This document shows, piece after piece, positions 7,298 through 12,875 of a stretch of DNA of 17,562 nucleotides. The translations under genes and the position numbers were made by a program. Source of the DNA: JAAYZM01 sp964510785 (lineage in GTDB: Bacteria > Actinomycetota > Actinomycetes > Actinomycetales > Cellulomonadaceae); the NCBI GenBank assembly GCA_964510785.1, contig CAZECM010000061.1, positions 1 through 17,562 on the forward strand, in the 5' to 3' direction. A model generated the notes under the pieces. The model searched no databases. It was not told where the DNA came from and was given only the letters and a program-made list of their open reading frames with translations. Position 1 is the stretch's first letter. Each line of letters starts with the position of its first letter.

Positions 7298-8397
7298 GCC
7301 CAGCCTCCCGACGAGCGGCGCGTGCGCCGGATGAGGTACAGGAAGAAGGGCCCGCCGACGAGCGCGGTGAGCATGCCGATCGGCAGGTCGGCGTAGTCCA
7401 CCGCGGTGCGCGCGACGAGGTCCGCGCCGAGCAGGAGCACCGCTCCGCCGAGCGCCGAGGCGGGGATCAGCACCCGGTGGCCCGGTCCCACGGCCATGCG
7501 GACGACGTGCGGGACGACGAGCCCGACGAACGCGATGATGCCGCTGAACGCGACGGCGGCCGCCGTCAGGAGCGCGACGACGACGATCGTCGTGATGCGC
7601 AGCCGCTCGACGTTGACCCCGAGGTGACGGGCGGGCCGCTCGCCGAGGGCGAGCAGGTCGAGACGCCGCGCGAACGTCGTCGCGATCAGGACGCCGACGA
7701 CGACGAGCGGCGCCACGATCGCGACGTAGGGCCAGCGGGTGCCGTTGAGGCTGCCGAGCTGCCAGAACACGATCTGCTCGCGGGCCTGGGTGTCGCCGAG
7801 GAACGTCAGGAAGGCGATACCCGCTCCCGCGACGGCGTTGACGGCGACGCCGGTGAGGATGAGGGTGACGACCTCGGTGCGTCCTCCCGAGCGGGACAGG
7901 AAGTACACGACGAGCGTCGCGGCGAGCCCGCCGCAGAAGGCGAAGGCCGCCGTCGTCCACGGGCCGAGGAACGTCCAGCCGAAGACGATCACGGCGCACG
8001 CGGCGAGCGCCGCACCCGCGGACACTCCCGCGATGCCCGGCTCGGCGAGCGGGTTGCCGAACACACCCTGCATGAGCGCACCGGCGGTCGCGAGCGCCGC
8101 ACCGACGAGCATCGCCATCGCGACCCGGGGGAAACGGATCGTCCAGAGGGCCGCCTCGCCGTTGGGGTGGGCCGAGACCTCGGCGCCGCCGAGACCGATC
8201 CGATGCAGGATCGAGGAGAACACCTCGGCGGCGGGGATCGAGAGCTGCCCGACCCCGGCGGCCACGACGGCGCACACGACGAGACCGACGACAAGTACGA
8301 CGAACAGCGCCGTCACGGCGGTCCGCGACCTGCGGGGAACGCTCGGGGTGGGGGCCGACGTCGTCGTACCCGGCTCCTTGGCGACCACAGCCGTCAC
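7294..8397 (-). CDS. hmuU: Heme ABC transporter permease (FecCD family)
   Basis: The 367-residue membrane protein belongs to the BtuC/FecCD permease family. It has about ten hydrophobic segments starting near residue 28. Family signatures include RFPRVAMAMLVGAALATAGA, GNPLAEPGIAGVSAGAALAA, LRITTIVVVALLTAAAVAFSG, FVGLVVPHVVRM and ADLPIGMLTALVGGPFFLYL near the C-terminus. It should form the membrane channel for heme delivered by HmuT and powered by HmuV. GTG start at 8397 overlaps the hmuT stop (GTGA), with GAAGGA about 6 nt upstream. Substrate is assigned mainly from the neighbours hmuT and the HtaA genes. Confidence 0.95.
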   Translation of the reverse strand: MTAVVAKEPGTTTSAPTPSVPRRSRTAVTALFVVLVVGLVVCAVVAAGVGQLSIPAAEVFSSILHRIGLGGAEVSAHPNGEAALWTIRFPRVAMAMLVGAALATAGALMQGVFGNPLAEPGIAGVSAGAALAACAVIVFGWTFLGPWTTAAFAFCGGLAATLVVYFLSRSGGRTEVVTLILTGVAVNAVAGAGIAFLTFLGDTQAREQIVFWQLGSLNGTRWPYVAIVAPLVVVGVLIATTFARRLDLLALGERPARHLGVNVERLRITTIVVVALLTAAAVAFSGIIAFVGLVVPHVVRMAVGPGHRVLIPASALGGAVLLLGADLVARTAVDYADLPIGMLTALVGGPFFLYLIRRTRRSSGGWA

Positions 8398-9479
8398 GAC
8401 GATCCTTCGGGTGCGTAGATCGCGACCGCGAGCGCGTCGAGCACGGCCGCGGTGTTGGGTCCGAACGAGAGGATCTCGGTGTCCGACATGTCCACGATCC
8501 GGCGGGACTGACCGGCCGGGGTGTTCGCGACGGCGGGGAGCCGCTCGAGGAGTCCGTCGATCCCGTCGACGGACTCGAGGCCCTTGGTCATCATCAGGAT
8601 CAGGTCGGGCGCGGCCTTGACGAGTCCCTCGTCGTTGAGCGGGCGCATGCCTTCGAAGCCGATCTCGGACGCGACGTCGATCCCGCCCAGGGCCGTGATG
8701 AGCGCGTCCGCCCCCGAACCGGAGCCGAACATGTAGTAGACGCCGGACTGTCCGCGCACGTACAGGAAGGCCATGCGGAGCTTGGCGGCAGGGTCCTGCG
8801 GGGCGACGGCCGCGATCTCGGCGAGCTTGGCCTGCACCGTCGCGTCACTGCGTTCGGCGAGCAGCTCGCCCTCGGCGGGCACACCGAGCGCTTGCGCGGT
8901 GGCGCGGATGAGCTCGGGGATCGCCGAGAGGTCGCGGTGCGGGTCCATGACGACCACGGGGATCCCGGCGTCGCGCATCTGCAGGATGACGTCCCACGGC
9001 CCCAGGGACGTGTCCGTGAGGATGACGGTGGGGGCGAGCTCGAGGATCGCCTCGCCGCTCAGGTCGTGCCCGCCGGAGGTGACGAGGGGCCGGTCGGAGA
9101 TCTCCGCGTACGCGGAGGAGACGTCGCGCCCCACGATCTGGTCACCGAGGCCGAGCTCGAACACGATGCGCGAGAGCGAGCCGTAGATGTCGAGCGCAAG
9201 GATGCGGCTCGTGTCGGTGATGGTGACCTCGGTGCCCTGCATGTCGGTCACCGTGACGGGGAGCTGCTGCTCGGGAGAGTGTGCGACGGGGTCGATCGTG
9301 CTGTCCGCGAGCACCGCGGTGCTCGGCCCCTCGATGGTGCGCGGGTCGCTCGCCACGTCCGCGTCCGCAAGCTGCACGCCCACCGCGCCCTGGGCGACCG
9401 TGCTGGCGCCCGTAGGTGCACCGGCGCAACCCGCGAGGACGAGGGCGGCAAGGACGAGCGGCACGAGGCGGCGTGGCAT
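8394..9479 (-). CDS. hmuT: Heme-binding lipoprotein of the HmuTUV transporter
   Basis: This 361-residue substrate-binding lipoprotein has the lipobox LAGC (Cys18) and should be lipid-anchored outside the membrane. It has the type III binding-protein layout: DTSRILALDIYGSLSRIVFELGLGDQIVGRD at the first lobe (DTSRILALD through VGRD), LAPTVIL, then a long helix and a second lobe. His138 in SGGHDLSGE and Tyr240/Arg242 in FLYVRGQSG fall where corynebacterial HmuT carries its axial heme ligands His and Tyr with a nearby Arg. Substrate heme is therefore well supported. It is the first gene of a seven-gene overlapping operon. The ATG at 9479 has GGGAG about 8 nt upstream, and an iron box lies 32 bp before the start. 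Confidence 0.95.
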   Translation of the reverse strand: MPRRLVPLVLAALVLAGCAGAPTGASTVAQGAVGVQLADADVASDPRTIEGPSTAVLADSTIDPVAHSPEQQLPVTVTDMQGTEVTITDTSRILALDIYGSLSRIVFELGLGDQIVGRDVSSAYAEISDRPLVTSGGHDLSGEAILELAPTVILTDTSLGPWDVILQMRDAGIPVVVMDPHRDLSAIPELIRATAQALGVPAEGELLAERSDATVQAKLAEIAAVAPQDPAAKLRMAFLYVRGQSGVYYMFGSGSGADALITALGGIDVASEIGFEGMRPLNDEGLVKAAPDLILMMTKGLESVDGIDGLLERLPAVANTPAGQSRRIVDMSDTEILSFGPNTAAVLDALAVAIYAPEGSS

Positions 9480-9510
9480 GAAGTGGGATCTCCCGGAGTT
9501 CCAGAGTGCA

Positions 9511-9529
9511 CGAGGTAAGCCTCACCTCA
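9511..9529 (-). promoter_or_regulatory. DtxR/IdeR-type iron box before the hmuT operon
   Basis: On the minus strand the 19-mer TGAGGTGAGGCTTACCTCG matches about 14 of 19 positions of the DtxR/IdeR consensus TTAGGTTAGGCTAACCTAA, including the AGGT and ACCT half-site cores. It sits 32 bp before the hmuT ATG. Unlike the boxes of the two secreted HtaA genes, it is single. The expected effect is repression of the operon when iron is sufficient. Confidence 0.8.
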
Positions 9530-9538
9530 GCACGCTCG

Positions 9539-9544
9539 ATCGTA
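9539..9544 (-). promoter_or_regulatory. Possible -10 element of the hmuT operon
   Basis: On the minus strand this reads TACGAT, fitting a TAnnnT -10. A transcript starting about 7 nt downstream would begin just before the iron box, which would then block elongation or initiation. No clear -35 is present at 17-18 bp, so the assignment is weak. Confidence 0.28.
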
Positions 9545-9557
9545 ACTGACGTGGTTT

Positions 9558-9598
9558 CGGGCGGGTGCCCGGACCTGTGTGGTCCGGGCACCCGCCCG
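9558..9598 (-). terminator. Strong hairpin terminator after the 758-residue HtaA protein gene
   Basis: An 18-bp perfect stem (arms 9558-9575 and 9581-9598) with a 5-nt loop stands about 40 nt past the stop codon at 9641. It lacks a T tract, as is usual in high-GC actinobacteria. It separates this gene from the hmuT promoter. The same hairpin, minus its outermost pair, follows the 1517-residue protein gene at 12131-12169. Confidence 0.8.
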
Positions 9599-10303
9599 GT
9601 GTGGTGGCGCCGCCCCTGCGCGGCACCCCCGGTGGACCGCTCAGCGCACCCGGAGAGTGACCTGCTTCGCGGCCTTCTTCGCCACGGTCTTCGAGCCCAG
9701 GTACTGAGCCTTGACCGCGTACTTGCCCTTGGCGAGCTTGGGCAGCTTGACCGTCGCCTTGCCCTTGGCGTTCACCTTGACGGTGATGGTGCGGACGGTC
9801 TTCTTGCCCTGGGTGACCACCACACGAACCTTGCCCGTGGCCTTCACGCCGGTGCCCTTGACGGTCAGCCGCAAGGTCGCACGCTTACCCGCCTTGACGC
9901 TCGACTTCGCGAGCTTCGCCGTCGCTGCGGACTTCGCCTTGGAGACCTTGACCGTCGCGACCACCGACTTCGCCGCAGCGAGGTCCGCGCCACCCGCGAA
10001 CTCAGCAACGAGCTTGCGCGAACCCGGCAACAGCTTCTTGGTCAGCGTGACCTGCGCCTTACCGTTCTTGACCGTGCCCTTGCCGACCACGGTCGAGCCG
10101 ACCTTGACGGTCACCTTGCCCGCGGCAGCCTTGACCCCCGCAGGAACACCCACCGTCACCGTCGCCTTGGTCTTCGACGCGAAGCGGAAGCTCTTCTTCA
10201 CCGAAACCTTGACCGACGGCGCGGCCTTCGTCACCGTCAACGTCGCCGCAGCAGACTCCACCGAACCAGCAGGGTTGCTCGCGACGACGCGGTACTGCGT
10301 ACC
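9559..10303. repeat. 745-bp perfect direct repeat, copy 1
   Basis: Line-by-line comparison shows this block is identical, base for base, to 12131-12875. It covers the terminator hairpin, the 3' flank and the codons for the last 220 residues of the protein. Identity stops abruptly: outside the repeat the flank at 9558 and the codon at 10304 differ. Third codon positions are unchanged too, which implies a very recent copy or ongoing gene conversion. Confidence 0.98.
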
Positions 10304-11917
10304 GGACTGCGCGACCGAGGTCGTGGCGACCTCGAGCGTCGACGCCGTCGCACCTGCGACGTTCGCCCAGGCACCCGAACCGGCGCGTGACTGCCACTGG
10401 TAGGCCACGGACTTGCCCGAGGCAGCGACCGTGAACGTCGCCGCGGAGCCGACCTTGACCGACGCGTTCTTCGGCGCCGCGGTCACGGCCGGGGCGACGA
10501 GTGTCACAGTCAGCGTCGCGGCGTCGCTGGTCACGGCACCGAAGGCGGTCGAGGCCGTGACACGGAACTGCGTCCTGTCCTGGTCGATCGATGCGGGGAA
10601 CTCGAGCACACTGCTCGTGGCGCCGGCGACGTCGACCCACTCCGCACCGGGAGCCTTCGACTCCCACTGGAAGGACGCGTCGTCAGTATCCACCTCCACG
10701 GCGAAGGTCGCCGTCGCACCATCGAGAACAGCGACGGACTGCGGCGCCGTCACGACGACGGGCCCGGGAAGGAACTCGATCGGCGTGTAGATCTCGAAGG
10801 ACGGCGCGACGGCACCGCTGCCGGGGTAGGTGTAGACACCGTAGTTGCCCTCGGTGATGGCGCTCGCCGCGGCATCGACGACGGCCTTGTCCACGACGAG
10901 CTCGGTCGTGAAGCTACCGTCGACCGCGAGCACGATGCCGCCCGCGCTCGGGGCGACGGGCGACGGAATGCTCTCCGCCGGGACAGCCCACTTCTGGCCA
11001 CCGTTGGCGACCGACACCGCGGGGCGCGCCGACGTGGGGGCACCCGCCGAAGGACGCCAGACGTCGGGGAAGTAGCCGACGACGACGTACGCACCGGCTT
11101 GCTTGCCCGAGAGCGGCGGGCGCGTACCGACCGCGACTCCGTGGTAGAAGCCGCGACCCTCAACCGCCACGGAGGACGTGAGGTCGAGACCGAACTTGTC
11201 CGTCGCGAGCGTCACCGACGGCGTCGTGAGGAACGACACCGAGAAGTTGTCGAGAGCAGCACCCTCGGGCAGGAAGTCCTGCAGGGCGGAAGCACCCAGC
11301 TCGGTGAGTGTCACATTGCTGCCGGTCACCGTGACGAGATCGCCGTCGACGACGACGACGGTCTCGCCGACCTCGCCGAGGACAACGTCCTCACCGCCGT
11401 AGGTGCCGGGCTCGAACCCGAGGATGTTCTCCGGGATCACGACGCTCAGGTCGCCGACAACCGACGCGTCGCCGTCGACGACGACGACGCCGACGTTCTC
11501 GACCGTCACCTCGAAGGCGTGCGACGGGAAGTGGTACTCCGCACCACCGGTCGTCCCCACCTCGAAGTTGTCGGCGTCCGTGAACTCGAAGTCGTAGACC
11601 GGCAGGAGATACGGCAAGGTCTCGTTCGGGCTCGAGGTACTGGCCGCCCATGCCGGCGTGCCGTCAAGGTCGAACTGAGCGGGCTGGACGAGGGTGATCC
11701 TCTCGCCCACGGGCACCGCACCGACGGGCGGTAGAGCCGCAATCTGCTGACCCACGTAGTTGCGGAAGCTCTGCCGGAACCCCCACTTCAGGATGCCGTC
11801 GGCGGGTGCCGTCGTCTCGTCGGCCGAGGCCGGTGCGGCGGCAACGATGCCGCCGAAGACGAGGGCCGCCACGGCGAGGGCGCCGATACGTCCCCGCGTG
11901 CGCGTGTGCAATGCCAT
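9641..11917 (-). CDS. Secreted HtaA-domain protein with Ig-like domains and Lys-rich tail (Tyr/His type)
   Basis: This 758-residue protein has a signal peptide (about 1-32, ending ASA). Its HtaA domain (about 41-240) carries LKWGFRQSFRNYV (Tyr54) and FPSHAFEV (His133), the probable heme ligands. A neocarzinostatin-like domain (about 240-382) has VEGRGF, DVWRPSAGA and YGVYTYPG. Two Ig-like domains follow (about 386-472 and 475-563; FQWES, YQWQS). Two basic bacterial Ig-like repeats form the tail (about 565-758), with roughly 48 Lys/Arg and only 2 acidic residues in the last 196. No membrane helix or sorting motif is seen, so it is secreted or held by charge to wall polymers (inference). ATG 11917 has AGAAAGG 7 nt upstream; an in-frame upstream ATG at 11947 lies in the leader hairpin. 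The N-terminal domain is paralogous to that of the 2420-3934 protein. Confidence 0.88.
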   Translation of the reverse strand: MALHTRTRGRIGALAVAALVFGGIVAAAPASADETTAPADGILKWGFRQSFRNYVGQQIAALPPVGAVPVGERITLVQPAQFDLDGTPAWAASTSSPNETLPYLLPVYDFEFTDADNFEVGTTGGAEYHFPSHAFEVTVENVGVVVVDGDASVVGDLSVVIPENILGFEPGTYGGEDVVLGEVGETVVVVDGDLVTVTGSNVTLTELGASALQDFLPEGAALDNFSVSFLTTPSVTLATDKFGLDLTSSVAVEGRGFYHGVAVGTRPPLSGKQAGAYVVVGYFPDVWRPSAGAPTSARPAVSVANGGQKWAVPAESIPSPVAPSAGGIVLAVDGSFTTELVVDKAVVDAAASAITEGNYGVYTYPGSGAVAPSFEIYTPIEFLPGPVVVTAPQSVAVLDGATATFAVEVDTDDASFQWESKAPGAEWVDVAGATSSVLEFPASIDQDRTQFRVTASTAFGAVTSDAATLTVTLVAPAVTAAPKNASVKVGSAATFTVAASGKSVAYQWQSRAGSGAWANVAGATASTLEVATTSVAQSGTQYRVVASNPAGSVESAAATLTVTKAAPSVKVSVKKSFRFASKTKATVTVGVPAGVKAAAGKVTVKVGSTVVGKGTVKNGKAQVTLTKKLLPGSRKLVAEFAGGADLAAAKSVVATVKVSKAKSAATAKLAKSSVKAGKRATLRLTVKGTGVKATGKVRVVVTQGKKTVRTITVKVNAKGKATVKLPKLAKGKYAVKAQYLGSKTVAKKAAKQVTLRVR

Positions 11918-11929
11918 TGAAGTACCTTT

Positions 11930-11944
11930 CTGACGCTGTGTCAG
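11930..11944 (-). promoter_or_regulatory. Small hairpin beside the ribosome binding site, copy 1
   Basis: A 5-bp stem CTGAC/GTCAG with a 5-nt loop ends at the AGAAAGG ribosome binding site of the 758-residue protein gene. The same stem and spacing occur at 16779-16793. The stem is conserved while the loop bases differ, which favours a structural role in translation. Confidence 0.5.
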
Positions 11945-11961
11945 CACACCCTCGAGACGAG

Positions 11962-11988
11962 GACAGCGCCCGCAGATGGGGCGCTGTC
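11962..11988 (-). promoter_or_regulatory. Leader hairpin, copy 1
   Basis: A perfect 10-bp stem (GACAGCGCCC / GGGCGCTGTC, loop of 7) lies between the iron boxes and the start codon of the 758-residue protein gene. Its counterpart at 16811-16836 keeps the stem with a different loop. It is not followed by a T tract, so an attenuator is possible but unproven; transcript protection is another option. Confidence 0.5.
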
Positions 11989-12011
11989 GTGTCGTACGGG
12001 GGTGATGTGAT

Positions 12012-12030
12012 TGAGGTAAGCCTTACCGAA
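12012..12030 (-). promoter_or_regulatory. DtxR/IdeR-type iron box, proximal, of the 758-residue protein gene
   Basis: The 19-mer reads tgaggtaagccttaccgaa on the plus strand and matches about 15 of 19 positions of the DtxR consensus (AGGT...ACC half-sites kept). It lies just downstream of the predicted transcript start. It is nearly identical to the box at 16861-16879. Confidence 0.8.
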
Positions 12031-12031
12031 G

Positions 12032-12050
12032 TGAGGTCCCCCTCACCATA
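12032..12050 (-). promoter_or_regulatory. Second, weaker iron box overlapping the -10
   Basis: The plus-strand 19-mer tgaggtccccctcaccata keeps the outer AGGT and CACC half-sites but has a C-rich centre, about 11 of 19 matches. Its start is exactly 20 bp from the proximal box, the same phasing as the pair at 16861/16881, and it covers the predicted -10. It is weaker alone but supported by this conserved spacing. Confidence 0.55.
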
Positions 12051-12074
12051 ATCGAGACATGGCACAAGGGCCAA
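12045..12074 (-). promoter_or_regulatory. Promoter of the 758-residue HtaA protein gene
   Basis: On the minus strand TTGGCC (12069-12074) and TATGGT (12045-12050) are separated by 18 bp, resembling a housekeeping sigma-factor promoter. The paralogous gene has TTGTCC-N18-TAAGGT at the equivalent positions relative to its iron boxes. That positional conservation is the main support. Confidence 0.55.
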
Positions 12075-12130
12075 TAGTCCTAGCCGCTTGTGAGCCAAGT
12101 CTCAGGAACCGCTGCCCAGCGAAGGCCCCG

Positions 12131-12169
12131 GGGCGGGTGCCCGGACCTGTGTGGTCCGGGCACCCGCCC
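12131..12169 (-). terminator. Strong hairpin terminator after the 1517-residue HtaA protein gene
   Basis: A 17-bp perfect stem (arms 12131-12147 and 12153-12169) with a 5-nt loop lies about 40 nt past the stop at 12213. It is identical to the hairpin after the other secreted HtaA gene and is the edge of the 745-bp repeat. It should stop transcription before the next promoter. Confidence 0.8.
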
Positions 12170-12875
12170 GGTGTGGTGGCGCCGCCCCTGCGCGGCACCC
12201 CCGGTGGACCGCTCAGCGCACCCGGAGAGTGACCTGCTTCGCGGCCTTCTTCGCCACGGTCTTCGAGCCCAGGTACTGAGCCTTGACCGCGTACTTGCCC
12301 TTGGCGAGCTTGGGCAGCTTGACCGTCGCCTTGCCCTTGGCGTTCACCTTGACGGTGATGGTGCGGACGGTCTTCTTGCCCTGGGTGACCACCACACGAA
12401 CCTTGCCCGTGGCCTTCACGCCGGTGCCCTTGACGGTCAGCCGCAAGGTCGCACGCTTACCCGCCTTGACGCTCGACTTCGCGAGCTTCGCCGTCGCTGC
12501 GGACTTCGCCTTGGAGACCTTGACCGTCGCGACCACCGACTTCGCCGCAGCGAGGTCCGCGCCACCCGCGAACTCAGCAACGAGCTTGCGCGAACCCGGC
12601 AACAGCTTCTTGGTCAGCGTGACCTGCGCCTTACCGTTCTTGACCGTGCCCTTGCCGACCACGGTCGAGCCGACCTTGACGGTCACCTTGCCCGCGGCAG
12701 CCTTGACCCCCGCAGGAACACCCACCGTCACCGTCGCCTTGGTCTTCGACGCGAAGCGGAAGCTCTTCTTCACCGAAACCTTGACCGACGGCGCGGCCTT
12801 CGTCACCGTCAACGTCGCCGCAGCAGACTCCACCGAACCAGCAGGGTTGCTCGCGACGACGCGGTACTGCGTACC
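12131..12875. repeat. 745-bp perfect direct repeat, copy 2
   Basis: Identical to 9559-10303 at an offset of 2572 bp, in the same orientation. It encodes residues 1298-1517 of the large protein and the downstream terminator. Upstream codons (from 12876) diverge at once. No transposase or terminal inverted repeats are attached, so this is gene-internal duplication, not a mobile element. Confidence 0.98.

Noticed and set aside
7298..8275. Long N-terminal extension of the ATPase frame to 8275
   Set aside because: Out-of-frame shadow of hmuU; the normal HmuV N-terminus begins at the ATGA overlap at 7297.
9559..12875. The 745-bp repeat as an insertion sequence or composite element
   Set aside because: No transposase, terminal inverted repeats or target duplication. 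The repeat ends inside coding sequence in frame and carries protein tail plus terminator.
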